Of a stretch of DNA of 64,000 nucleotides, positions 8,125-15,807 are shown piece by piece. Position 1 is the first letter of the stretch. The number at the start of each line of letters is the position of its first letter. The notes below the pieces were generated by a model. The model saw only the letters and a list, made by a program, of their open reading frames with translations, did no database searches and was not told the DNA's origin. The DNA is from Flavobacterium marginilacus (lineage in GTDB: Bacteria > Bacteroidota > Bacteroidia > Flavobacteriales > Flavobacteriaceae): assembly GCF_026870155.1 (NCBI RefSeq), contig NZ_CP113975.1, positions 4,588,001 through 4,652,000 of the forward strand. Direction: 5' to 3'. Made by a program: the position numbers and the translations under genes.

Positions 8125-8234
8125 ATGCCACAAAAAATATCTGCCTGAACACTGCCGCTAATACGATTTAATTTTCAATCAGATTCGAACAAGTTTATTT
8201 TAAAAAAAATATGACTATCCTTAACTAATAGGTG

Positions 8235-8255
8235 GATTCAACATATAAATGCAAC
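8235..8255 (+). repeat. Left terminal inverted repeat of the IS30 element
   Basis: Matches the reverse complement of 9322-9342 at 18 of 21 positions, with the three differences clustered in the middle. The transposase stop codon (8238-8240) lies inside it. Confidence 0.8.
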
Positions 8256-9218
8256 AGTATTCAATTTATTGATTTTTTCGGCGAAAATTTCATTAGGTGT
8301 TTTATAGCCAAATCTTTTTCTGGGTCTGTTGTTTAATGTATTAACTACTGTTTTTATTTGTTGTTCTTCGATGTTTTCAAAGTTAGATTTTTTAGGAAAA
8401 TATTGTCTTATTAATCCGTTTAAATTTTCATTGGCTCCTCGTTCCCAGCTATGGTAGGGTTTGGCAAAATAATAATCGATATCTAAATCTTCTGCAATGG
8501 CCCGATGATTGGCAAATTCCTTTCCATTATCCGAAGTAATGGTCTTGATTATTGGTTTCCAATCTTTCAATAATTCAATTGTTTTCTGCTGTATTGCACT
8601 AGCTTCTTTGCTTTCTACTTTTCCCATAAAAAGTATTCCAGAGGCTCTGTCATTGATAGTTAGTAACGCTCCTTTGTGATTCTTACCAATGACCAAATCA
8701 ATCTCTAAATCGCCCAATCTACTTTTCTTTTCTACAATCTTTGGACGCTCGCTAATATCGACCCTACCAATAATAAGTCCTCTTTTATCCTTTAAATGTC
8801 CTCTTTTTTTATACTTTTTACCCTTGGTCCTAAGATGTTTATATAAGAGTCCTCCTTTGCGTTTATTTTCCCAAATATATTGATAGATTCTTTCTTTAGA
8901 AACCATTGCTCTTTTGTCAATTTTTGCTCTGCCAACAATTTGTTCAGGACTGTAATCTTGCTTTAAATAAAACAAAATATTTGCTTCAACTTCTGAGGTT
9001 AAAGTGCATTTTTTGATCTTAACCTTATGCCTGTTTAAAGCTTTTTTATCCGCCAAAACAGCTTTATAAACACCACTTCTTTGATCAGAATTACGTTTTA
9101 TTTCTCGAGAAATAACTGATTTGTTTTTATCTACCAATTCAGCAATTTCGGAAATACTGATACCGGCATTTCTATATACTTCTATTTTGTATCTTTGTTC
9201 TAACGTTAAATGTGCCAT
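8238..9218 (-). CDS. IS30 family transposase
   Basis: 326 residues, full length for the family. The N-terminus has the IS30 helix-turn-helix (LTLEQRYKIEVYRNAGIS, ISEIAELVDKNKSVISREIK). The C-terminal integrase core shows the DDE residues: Asp in LEIDLVIGKNHKG, Asp in TITSDNGKEFANH and Glu in RGANENLNGLIRQYF. It cuts and joins the element ends during transposition. The ATG at 9218 follows a TAnnTTTG box at 9239-9246. The last codons (VAFIC) and the stop are encoded within the left inverted repeat, a compact arrangement. No frameshift or premature stop. Confidence 0.95.
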   Translation of the reverse strand: MAHLTLEQRYKIEVYRNAGISISEIAELVDKNKSVISREIKRNSDQRSGVYKAVLADKKALNRHKVKIKKCTLTSEVEANILFYLKQDYSPEQIVGRAKIDKRAMVSKERIYQYIWENKRKGGLLYKHLRTKGKKYKKRGHLKDKRGLIIGRVDISERPKIVEKKSRLGDLEIDLVIGKNHKGALLTINDRASGILFMGKVESKEASAIQQKTIELLKDWKPIIKTITSDNGKEFANHRAIAEDLDIDYYFAKPYHSWERGANENLNGLIRQYFPKKSNFENIEEQQIKTVVNTLNNRPRKRFGYKTPNEIFAEKINKLNTVAFIC

Positions 9219-9238
9219 CTATTTTGAGTGTTGCAACC

Positions 9239-9246
9239 CAAAGATA
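9239..9246 (-). promoter_or_regulatory. -7 promoter element of the IS30 transposase
   Basis: TATCTTTG on the minus strand matches TAnnTTTG, with a TTG 15 bases further upstream that overlaps the inner end of the 50-bp palindrome. Transcription would start near 9232. Confidence 0.45.
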
Positions 9247-9262
9247 TGATGATTTTTTCGCC

Positions 9263-9312
9263 AACTCTAGTGTTATTCTTTTGACCTAGGTCAAAAGAAT
9301 AACACTAGAGTT
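9263..9312. repeat. 50-bp perfect palindrome inside the IS30 element
   Basis: The 25 bases 9263-9287 are the exact reverse complement of 9288-9312, centred on CCTAGG. A run of eight T (9311-9318) follows on the + strand, so transcripts leaving the element rightward would meet a terminator-like hairpin. It lies between the transposase promoter and the right inverted repeat. Confidence 0.9.
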
Positions 9313-9321
9313 TTTTTTCAC

Positions 9322-9342
9322 GTTGCATTTATTACTTGAATC
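9322..9342 (-). repeat. Right terminal inverted repeat of the IS30 element
   Basis: Inverted partner of 8235-8255. It shows that the palindrome at 9263-9312 belongs to the element rather than to its target. Confidence 0.8.
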
Positions 9343-9366
9343 TAAGATACCAAACAAATCAAATTA

Positions 9367-9439
9367 GCCACAGATTAAAAAGATTTACACAGATTAAAAA
9401 AAAGTACTGAAATCTGTGAAAATCTGTGTAATCAGTGGC
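9367..9439. repeat. Dispersed Flavobacterium intergenic inverted repeat
   Basis: An imperfect inverted repeat: GCCACAGATT at the left pairs with AATCAGTGGC at the right, with inner ACACAGATT and AATCTGTG units. Elements of this CACAGATT type are scattered between genes in Flavobacterium genomes and resemble REP/BIME repeats. A decayed relative occurs at 57015-57123. Confidence 0.65.
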
Positions 9440-9536
9440 GAAAAAAATACATGGTATTATTTGCAGACAGCCATATAAAAAAATTGATTTGCAGCGTTTT
9501 ACTTTAAAATATATTCAAAGAATCATAAAAAAAAGG

Positions 9537-9544
9537 TACTTTTG
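9537..9544 (+). promoter_or_regulatory. -7 promoter element for the 22-mer repeat protein
   Basis: TACTTTTG matches TAnnTTTG, 24 bases before the ATG at 9569. The 350 bases between the transposase start and this gene contain the IS right end, the dispersed repeat and this box. Confidence 0.5.
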
Positions 9545-9568
9545 ACTCATTAACTTTAAATAAAAACC

Positions 9569-10156
9569 ATGGGACTATCATCATTCTTTAAAAATTTATT
9601 TGGCTCAGCCAAAGAAACAGCAAACGAAATAATTGATCATGCAGAAGCAGCTATTGAGGAAACCAAAGTAAATGCGCAGCCTTATGTAGAAAAAGCAGAA
9701 GCCATTGTAGAAGAAACAGTAGAGAAAATTAAGGAAACAGTTGCTCCGCATGCAGAAAAAGCAGAAGCTTTTGCAGAAGAAGCTGTAACTAAAATCAAAG
9801 AAACCGCCGCACCTCATTTAGAAAAAGCTGAAGCCTTCGTAGAAGATGCAGTAAACAAATTCAAAGAAACTACTGCTCCTCATGCAGAAAAAGCAGAAGC
9901 CTTTATAGAAGATGCTGTAAACAAAATTAAAGAAACTGCAGCGCCGCATGCAGAAAAAGCGGAAACTTTTATAGAAGATGCTCTCGCCAAAGCAAAAGAG
10001 GCAGCGGCTCCATATATCGAAAAAGCAGAATCAATTATAAACGATGCTAAAACAAAAGAAACTGAAACCTTAGATAATCACAACGAAGAAACAATTTCTT
10101 CTGACCCAAACACTGTTGAAACTCCATTAAAAAAGGAAGAAGAAGATCACGAATAG
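9569..10156 (+). CDS. Amphipathic 22-residue-repeat helical protein
   Basis: 195 residues, Ala/Glu/Lys-rich, with no signal peptide. After an N-terminal MGLSSFFKNLFGSAKE segment come six tandem 22-residue repeats (about residues 37-168), each opening with Pro (PYVEKAEAIVEE, PHAEKAEAFAEE, PHLEKAEAFVED and so on) and continuing with xxKIKETxA. Each unit is an amphipathic helix of two 11-residue turns broken by Pro, the pattern of apolipoprotein A and of LEA-type stress proteins. The tail is acidic. It may lie on a membrane surface or protect the cell in desiccation or osmotic stress; the MscS channel gene follows 78 bases downstream but has its own promoter box. I know no named family for it. 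Confidence 0.75.
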   Translation: MGLSSFFKNLFGSAKETANEIIDHAEAAIEETKVNAQPYVEKAEAIVEETVEKIKETVAPHAEKAEAFAEEAVTKIKETAAPHLEKAEAFVEDAVNKFKETTAPHAEKAEAFIEDAVNKIKETAAPHAEKAETFIEDALAKAKEAAAPYIEKAESIINDAKTKETETLDNHNEETISSDPNTVETPLKKEEEDHE

Positions 10157-10179
10157 CTTTTATAAAAAATATAAAATCG

Positions 10180-10187
10180 TATTTTTG
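10180..10187 (+). promoter_or_regulatory. -7 promoter element for the MscS gene
   Basis: TATTTTTG matches TAnnTTTG and lies 47 bases before the ATG at 10235. Confidence 0.45.
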
Positions 10188-10234
10188 CAGTTCAATATAC
10201 AACTCTCTTCATAGAGAATTTCATGAATTAAAAT

Positions 10235-11062
10235 ATGACCTTAGATCCAAATTACATTTCCACTTACGCCGATTTTTTCATAAAAAAAATAGCAGAATAT
10301 TCCCCTGAGGTTATTTCTGCTCTTATTATTTTATTTATTGGACTCTATGCAATTCGAATAATCAATAGACTTGTTAGAAAATTAATGATTAAACGAAATT
10401 TGGATCCAACATTATCCAAATTTCTGGCCGACATTTTACTTTGGGTTTTAAGAGGACTGTTATTTGTAACCGTCATCGATAAACTGGGCATCGGAACTAC
10501 TTCATTCGTTACCATTCTGGCAACTATGGGGTTTGCAATTGGTATGTCGCTGCAGGGCTCATTGTCTAATTTTGCCGGTGGAATCTTGATTATTCTCTTC
10601 AAACCTTTCAAAGTGGGAGACACTATCGAAGCTCAGGGAGTTATGGCAACTGTACTTGAAATACAAATTTTTGTTACCAAATTGGTAACCGGAAACAACC
10701 AGACCATTTTTGTTCCAAACGGCTCTTTGTCAAACGGAATCATTACTAATTATTCGATGCAGGGAACAAGAAGGGCCGATTTGACCATTTCAATATCTTA
10801 TGGAACCGACTTAAAAAAAGCAAAGGACATTATAACTAAAGCTTTGGCTGACAATCCAAAAGTATTGCCTTCACCTGCCGCAGAAGTATCAGTTAAAAAC
10901 TTAACAGATAGTTCTATTCAACTGGCTGTAAGACCTTGGGCTAAAAACGAAGATTTCAGTAGTGTTGTTGCAACGACTTTAGAAGACTGTAAATTGGCCT
11001 TTGATAATGCAGGTATTACTTTCCAGCCTTATGTTTCAGAACTATCGAACAACAACAAATAA
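10235..11062 (+). CDS. Small-conductance mechanosensitive channel (MscS family)
   Basis: 275 residues, the length of the minimal E. coli MscS. Three transmembrane segments (about 20-42, 64-84 and 90-115); the third is the pore helix with small residues spaced Gly/Ala (TMGFAIGMSLQGSLSNFAGG). The beta domain follows with KPFKVGDTIEAQG and VFVPNG-like IFVPNGSLSNGIITNYS, then an alpha/beta C-terminal domain. The channel opens when membrane tension rises and releases solutes on osmotic downshock. Its terminator appears to lie within the end of the convergent tsaB gene (11119-11153), only 6 bases separating the two stops. Confidence 0.95.
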   Translation: MTLDPNYISTYADFFIKKIAEYSPEVISALIILFIGLYAIRIINRLVRKLMIKRNLDPTLSKFLADILLWVLRGLLFVTVIDKLGIGTTSFVTILATMGFAIGMSLQGSLSNFAGGILIILFKPFKVGDTIEAQGVMATVLEIQIFVTKLVTGNNQTIFVPNGSLSNGIITNYSMQGTRRADLTISISYGTDLKKAKDIITKALADNPKVLPSPAAEVSVKNLTDSSIQLAVRPWAKNEDFSSVVATTLEDCKLAFDNAGITFQPYVSELSNNNK

Positions 11063-11068
11063 TGAATC

Positions 11069-11740
11069 CTAACTTTTTTTAGGACTGGCAATTAAAAAGT
11101 CTTTCAAATAATAAGGTTCAAAATAAGCGACATCTACAGTGTCGCTTATTTTGTATTTATCAAAACTCAAAGCGCTCATTTCACTAGCCGATGGATACTT
11201 AATTTCATCTAAAAAAACGAAATTGTCTTTTGTTAAAACGGCTTTGCACTTCTCGTTACAATCTCCAACAAAATATACTTTCTCGGTAAAATCTTCAAAA
11301 GAATTTTCAGTAATAATTTCTGCCAAAACTTCTCTTTTTTTATTCAAATCTGCTGAAAAAACAGCACTATAAACTTCCATTCTGCGGGCATCAATCATTG
11401 GGACAATTAATCCTTCTGAGATTTTAACTTTAGAAGCCAATGCCTGCAGAGTATCTACCGCTATCAATGGAATATTCAACGCATAGCACAAACCTTTAGC
11501 TGCGGAAACTCCTATTCTCAAACCTGTATAAGAGCCAGGCCCCTGACTCACGGCAATTGCAGCCAAATCCTTAAATTGAATACCAGCTTCACTGATAATT
11601 TCTTCAATAAAAACATGTAACCGTTCTGCATGAGAATATCCTTCTTCGGCAATTTCTTTGCACAATATGGTTTCTCCGTTTTTTGCCAAGGCAACAGAAC
11701 AATTTTTGGTAGCGGTTTCAATATTGAGGATATAAGACAC
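11069..11740 (-). CDS. tsaB: TsaB, tRNA threonylcarbamoyladenosine biosynthesis subunit
   Basis: 223 residues from a GTG at 11740 (VSYILNIETATKNCSVAL...). TsaB is the non-catalytic dimerisation partner of TsaD in making t6A37 of ANN-decoding tRNAs. The ASKHA-like fold is recognisable from ILNIETATKNCSVALAKNG and from the conserved VSQGPGSYTGLRIGVSAAKGL near residue 65. An upstream ATG at 11779 adds MQSKFNNLKSAIK, which is not part of the family and would leave only a few bases of leader after the promoter box at 11791-11798, so I prefer the GTG. It is the only gene of its unit; the exporter operon upstream ends in a terminator. Confidence 0.9.
   Translation of the reverse strand: MSYILNIETATKNCSVALAKNGETILCKEIAEEGYSHAERLHVFIEEIISEAGIQFKDLAAIAVSQGPGSYTGLRIGVSAAKGLCYALNIPLIAVDTLQALASKVKISEGLIVPMIDARRMEVYSAVFSADLNKKREVLAEIITENSFEDFTEKVYFVGDCNEKCKAVLTKDNFVFLDEIKYPSASEMSALSFDKYKISDTVDVAYFEPYYLKDFLIASPKKS
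11119..11153 (+). terminator. Probable mscS terminator embedded in the tsaB coding end
   Basis: 14 bases at 11119-11132 are the perfect reverse complement of 11140-11153 around a 7-base loop, ending in TTTTG. The stem lies 57 bases after the mscS stop and codes, on the other strand, for part of the last 30 residues of TsaB. Confidence 0.6.
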
Positions 11741-11790
11741 TTTGATTGCTGATTTTAAATTATTGAATTTAGATTGCAAATTGCTTCCTG

Positions 11791-11798
11791 CAAATTTA
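11791..11798 (-). promoter_or_regulatory. -7 promoter element for tsaB
   Basis: TAAATTTG on the minus strand matches TAnnTTTG. With a start near 11785 it gives a leader of about 45 bases to the GTG at 11740. Confidence 0.5.
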
Positions 11799-11820
11799 CT
11801 TCGATTTTTGAAATATTTAT

Positions 11821-11859
11821 AAAAAAAGAAACACCTCCTGAATACTTCAAGAAGTGTTT
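11821..11859 (-). terminator. Intrinsic terminator of the export operon
   Basis: On the minus strand a 14-base-pair stem (11829-11859, with two G.T pairs) is followed by C and seven T, 32 bases after the last gene of the operon. Confidence 0.8.
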
Positions 11860-11890
11860 TATTCTTTTTGGAAAAAACCCGTAATTAAAA

Positions 11891-13186
11891 CTATTTTTTC
11901 TTACCCTCTTCAGATTGAACAAATACTTTATCACCAGAGTTTAATTCTTTAGAAACTGTAGTATAAGGTCCAGTAATTACCACATCTCCCTTTTTAAGCC
12001 CTGACAACACTTCAATATTAGTATCATCCTGGATTCCTGTTTTTATGATTTTGATTTTGGCTTTATCACCCACTTTTACAAAAACACATTCCAGTTTTTT
12101 ATCACTTTTAGGAGCTGGCTTTTTTTCATCAGATTCAGGACCGTCTGCCTGTCCTGTTTTAACTGCTGTTGTATCAGATTTTACCACAACAGAACTTATC
12201 GGAACTTTAACTACATTTGTTTTTGTAGTCGTGATAATATCAACTGTCGCAGTCATTCCTGGACGAAATGGAGAATAAGAAGCAGGTTTTCCTACCACTA
12301 AATCTTTATACGAATCTTTCAGAATTCTAACTTTTACTTTAAAATTAGTCACCTGATCTGCTGTTAAAGCCGTACTGGCAGAATTAGAAATGCTTGTAAC
12401 AACTCCTTTAAATTGTTTTTTCAAATAAGCATCCACTTCTACATTAGCCAAATCGCCCACTTTTATTTTCACAATATCATTTTCATTAACATCAACCACA
12501 ACTTCCATATTATTTAAGTTAGCAACTCTCAAAAGTTCGGTACCGGCCATCTGCTGTGTTCCCAAAACTCTTTCGCCAAGCTCTACATTTAATACAGATA
12601 TTGTTCCGTCTGCAGGCGCGTAAATCACTGTTCTTCCTAAATTATCTTTAGCTTCATTTACAGTTGCCGAAGCACTTTGAACATTATAATATGCAGATTG
12701 TTTATTAGCTTTTGCAACTTCAAACGAAGAAACCGCCTTGTCCCAGTCTGATTTAGAAATGATTCCTTTCTCAAAAAGTGTTTTATTTCTTTCGTAATTT
12801 GCCTTAGCTTCATTAAATGATGCATCAGACTGGCTCAAACCTGCTTTCGAACCTGACAGATTTGCAACACTCCTGTTCAATCCAGACGTATATAAATCGG
12901 GATTTATTTTAACTAATAAATCACCTTTTTTGACAACCTGTCCTTCTTTTATAGGCAGATCAATAATTTCGCCAGAAACCATAGAGGCAATTTTAACCTC
13001 AATTTCAGGCTGGATCTTACCCGTTGCAGACACCGTTTCTACTACTGTACCGGTTTCTGCATTGGCAATTTCTACTTCCTTCCCTTTATCTTTATTTCCA
13101 ATAACTCCTGCTTTTGAAAGCCCTATTAATAATCCAATAATTACTACTGCTGCTCCTAATATGATATAAATTGTTTTTTTTGACAT
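11891..13186 (-). CDS. Periplasmic adaptor (HlyD/MacA-type) of an export system, copy 1
   Basis: 431 residues. One N-terminal membrane anchor (IYIILGAAVVIIGLLIGLS) is followed by a biotinyl-lipoyl half (VSATGKIQPEIEVKIASMVSG ... IKEGQVVKKGDLLVKI, written here in parts), a coiled-coil hairpin (about 110-190), the second lipoyl half (YAPADGTISVLN) and beta-barrel and membrane-proximal domains. A Lys/Asp/Ser-rich insert (about 345-375) splits the last domain. Such adaptors bridge an inner-membrane transporter and TolC. It is the last gene of a six-gene operon and the second adaptor in it, 6 bases after the TolC-family gene. Substrate unknown. Confidence 0.88.
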   Translation of the reverse strand: MSKKTIYIILGAAVVIIGLLIGLSKAGVIGNKDKGKEVEIANAETGTVVETVSATGKIQPEIEVKIASMVSGEIIDLPIKEGQVVKKGDLLVKINPDLYTSGLNRSVANLSGSKAGLSQSDASFNEAKANYERNKTLFEKGIISKSDWDKAVSSFEVAKANKQSAYYNVQSASATVNEAKDNLGRTVIYAPADGTISVLNVELGERVLGTQQMAGTELLRVANLNNMEVVVDVNENDIVKIKVGDLANVEVDAYLKKQFKGVVTSISNSASTALTADQVTNFKVKVRILKDSYKDLVVGKPASYSPFRPGMTATVDIITTTKTNVVKVPISSVVVKSDTTAVKTGQADGPESDEKKPAPKSDKKLECVFVKVGDKAKIKIIKTGIQDDTNIEVLSGLKKGDVVITGPYTTVSKELNSGDKVFVQSEEGKKK

Positions 13187-13192
13187 AATAAA

Positions 13193-14569
13193 CTATTTTT
13201 TGGTAATTGGGACAATTGGAATTCCGAAATAGAATTCAAGTATTTTTATTCTGAACATGTATTCGTATTTTGTTCTTATAACATCTGTTTGAGCATTTGT
13301 CAACAATGTTTGTGCCTGCGTAAAATCAAAAGAATTCATTAATCCTACATCATACTTTTCTCTAGCATAGTTATATGACTGTTGTCTCGCCTCCAAAGCA
13401 ACTGTAGCTGACTCATACGTATTAAGAGCTCCTTTTGCATCTGTAAATGCTGTATAAACATTACGCTGCAAATCTAAACTTTTCTGTTCTAAATCTATTT
13501 TAGATTTTTCTAAACTTACTTTATTGCGTTCTACATTATTTCTAACAGAGAAACCATTAAAAATTGGCACACTTAATTGAAACCCAAAGTTGTGACCTTT
13601 ATTATTACTAAACTGGTTAAATATTGGATCCGGGCCAACAGTATATGGTTTGTTATTTGCATCAAATTTAATTTGATCACTATAACTAGCCCTTGTATTA
13701 AAACCATAAAAAGAACTCAAAGTTGGCTGATATGCTCCTTTAGCAATAGCAACATTTTTTTCAGCTATTTCAAGATTAGTTTGTGCTAATTTTAATTCAG
13801 TTCTTGTTTCTTTTGCTTTATTATAAATATCAATTGGTTTTTGAGACATAATATTATTTTCATCCTTAACATTTGTATCATCCACAACATCAAAATCTGC
13901 AAATTCTTTTAATTGTAAAAGCTGTGCTAAACTTAATTTTGAAATTAGCAAATTATTCTCAGAAACCGTAATATTTTGTTTATCAGTCGCTATAGTAGCT
14001 TTTAAATCAAACAAATCACCTCTAGGGATTGTTCCGGCATTTACCATTTCTTCAGAACGTTTTAAACGTTTTTCATCAATAGCTAATTGTTCTTTTTTAA
14101 CTTTTAAATCTTCTTTAAAAGATAAAATCTGAAGAAAGGCATTCGCTACATTAAGCGAAACATCTTCCTGTATTTTTAATAATTGATATTTAGATGCAAT
14201 AACTGATAATTTTGCTCTTCGATACGTATTTAGATTTTGTAAACCTTTATAAATATCAATTCCTGCACTTATCCCAACTGATGAATACTGAGTAGTCTGA
14301 TTACGTAAAACTCCGGTTGTAACATCTTGATTCAGACCAATATTCCAAGAATGAGAAGCATTTCCATTTACTGATGGAAGATAATTACCAAACGCATCTT
14401 TTCTATTAATATCAGCATTTTCAAGATCTAATTCCGAATTTTTTATCGTAATGTTATTATCTAATGCATATCTCACACACTCTTCTAAAGTCCATACTTT
14501 AGTTTGTGCCTGAGAGGAGAATCCAATCAGGAATACCAAAGCAATTTTTATACAATTTATTTTTTTCAT
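13193..14569 (-). CDS. TolC-family outer-membrane efflux protein
   Basis: 458 residues from the ATG at 14569, which begins a clean signal peptide (MKKINCIKIALVFLIGFSSQAQ); the longer frame from 14608 adds 13 residues that do not fit a signal peptide. Two OEP repeats are seen: WTLEECVRYALDNNITIKNS at the start of the first and long helical coils with DVVDDTNV between, then a second half with FNGFSVRNNVERNKVSLEKS and YNYAREKYDVGLMNSFDF. It forms the trimeric outer-membrane tunnel through which the adjacent ABC-type exporter releases its substrate. It lies between the two adaptor genes of the operon. Confidence 0.92.
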   Translation of the reverse strand: MKKINCIKIALVFLIGFSSQAQTKVWTLEECVRYALDNNITIKNSELDLENADINRKDAFGNYLPSVNGNASHSWNIGLNQDVTTGVLRNQTTQYSSVGISAGIDIYKGLQNLNTYRRAKLSVIASKYQLLKIQEDVSLNVANAFLQILSFKEDLKVKKEQLAIDEKRLKRSEEMVNAGTIPRGDLFDLKATIATDKQNITVSENNLLISKLSLAQLLQLKEFADFDVVDDTNVKDENNIMSQKPIDIYNKAKETRTELKLAQTNLEIAEKNVAIAKGAYQPTLSSFYGFNTRASYSDQIKFDANNKPYTVGPDPIFNQFSNNKGHNFGFQLSVPIFNGFSVRNNVERNKVSLEKSKIDLEQKSLDLQRNVYTAFTDAKGALNTYESATVALEARQQSYNYAREKYDVGLMNSFDFTQAQTLLTNAQTDVIRTKYEYMFRIKILEFYFGIPIVPITKK

Positions 14570-14647
14570 TTTTAATTGGAATAAAAGCGTAATAAGAAAA
14601 CCACGCATATTTAACTTATTTTTTATATCAAAAGCTATTTTAGAGTT

Positions 14648-15766
14648 TTACTTTTTTACTTCTTCTGTTTTTAGCAATCCCTGATTCCAAACTTTGATTT
14701 TATCCGAAGCTTTAATACCGCTTTTTACTTCAACATAGATTCCGTCACTTACACCAAGTGTTACGTCTTTTCTTTCGAACTTTTGTCCGCTTACCTGAAC
14801 TTCAACATACGGCTTTAAAGTTTTTTTATCAAATTGAACTAATGATTCTTTTACTGCCTGTACTTTATCTGCTTTTTCAAGGATAATTGATGCATTCGCA
14901 CTTAATCCAGCTCTAATAAAAGTATCATCTTTATTGGTTAAAGTTGCTTTAATTTCAAATTGAATAGCTCCGTTTTCGGTTTTCCCTTTTGGTGCAATGT
15001 AGGTCAAAACAGCAGTAAACTTTTTATTTTCAATTGCTCCAACTGTAATTTCGATAGGCATATTTAATTTTATCTTTCCAACTTCAGATTCATCTACTTT
15101 ACCAACAAATATCATTCTTCCAATATCGGCAACGCTCGCTATAGTAGTTCCTTCATTAAAATTATTACTTTCAATAACCTGGTTTCCAACTTTAACAGGA
15201 ACGTCTAGCACCATTCCGTTTACAGTAGATCGTATCAATGTATTGGCATAATTTCCTAATCCCGAACTTGTTCCGGTTTTTACGATATCAAATCCTTGGA
15301 TTGATGCACTATAGTTTTGCTTTGCCTGATTATAAGCCAATTGTGCAGCATCAAAATCATTAGCAGAAATAACTCCTTTATCAAATAATGTTTTTTGTCT
15401 GTGATACAGTTTCTCCTGGTTATCTAATTCAATTCGAGCCGTTTTCACCTGATTTTGAGAATTACTCAAATTAGAAACATTGGCAACCACTCTAATTTTG
15501 GCAATCATATCACCTGCTTTAACAGACTCTCCTGCTTTAATAAATACTGCATCAATAATTCCAGAAATATTTGGCTTGATCAATACCTCTTCATCAGGAA
15601 CAATATTTCCAGTTGCAAGCGTGCTTTTTACAATAGTTTTTACTTCTACTTTATCTGTTTCAAAAACGATAGGAGATTCCTGATTTTTGGCATATAAATA
15701 ATACAGTGCCCCGAAAAAAACTATTGCAATTAGAATCAATATGGTTATGGTTACTCCTTTTTTCAT
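14648..15766 (-). CDS. Periplasmic adaptor (HlyD/MacA-type) of an export system, copy 2
   Basis: 372 residues. N-terminal membrane anchor (VTITILILIAIVFFGALYYLY), lipoyl half (LATGNIVPDEEVLIKPNISG, then IKAGESVKAGDMIAKI), a short coiled-coil hairpin (about 95-160), second lipoyl half (RSTVNGMVLDVPVKVGNQV), beta-barrel (GKVDESEVGKIKLNMPIEI) and membrane-proximal domain. It lies 41 bases after the two permease genes, so it is the adaptor most likely to pair with them in a MacA-like role. It is clearly a paralogue of the other adaptor but shorter in the hairpin and lacking its charged insert. Confidence 0.88.
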   Translation of the reverse strand: MKKGVTITILILIAIVFFGALYYLYAKNQESPIVFETDKVEVKTIVKSTLATGNIVPDEEVLIKPNISGIIDAVFIKAGESVKAGDMIAKIRVVANVSNLSNSQNQVKTARIELDNQEKLYHRQKTLFDKGVISANDFDAAQLAYNQAKQNYSASIQGFDIVKTGTSSGLGNYANTLIRSTVNGMVLDVPVKVGNQVIESNNFNEGTTIASVADIGRMIFVGKVDESEVGKIKLNMPIEITVGAIENKKFTAVLTYIAPKGKTENGAIQFEIKATLTNKDDTFIRAGLSANASIILEKADKVQAVKESLVQFDKKTLKPYVEVQVSGQKFERKDVTLGVSDGIYVEVKSGIKASDKIKVWNQGLLKTEEVKK

Positions 15767-15807
15767 TTTATAAATTTTTTATTCGATTATTATTTTTTGA
15801 TTGACTT

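Larger units (their letters stand above)
8233..9344 (-). mobile_element. Complete IS30-family insertion sequence
   Basis: About 1.1 kb. It is bounded by imperfect inverted repeats at 8235-8255 and 9322-9342, which agree at 18 of 21 positions (both GATTCAA...ATAAATGCAAC reading inward). It contains one intact transposase gene and a 50-bp perfect palindrome between the right repeat and the transposase promoter. The exact ends could be one or two bases wider and I could not settle a target duplication. It sits between the terminator of the NifU-like gene and a dispersed repeat, so it breaks no gene. The gene and ends look intact, so it is probably still active or recent. Confidence 0.85.

Noticed and set aside
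9263..9312. Palindrome read as a target site flanking the IS30 element, or as the end of a neighbouring gene
   Set aside because: The right terminal repeat at 9322-9342 lies beyond it, so the palindrome belongs to the element; no gene ends there on the + strand.
9569..10156. Direct repeats of 66 bases suggesting a CRISPR-like or satellite array
   Set aside because: The repeats are in frame and code for 22-residue units of one continuous protein with no spacers.
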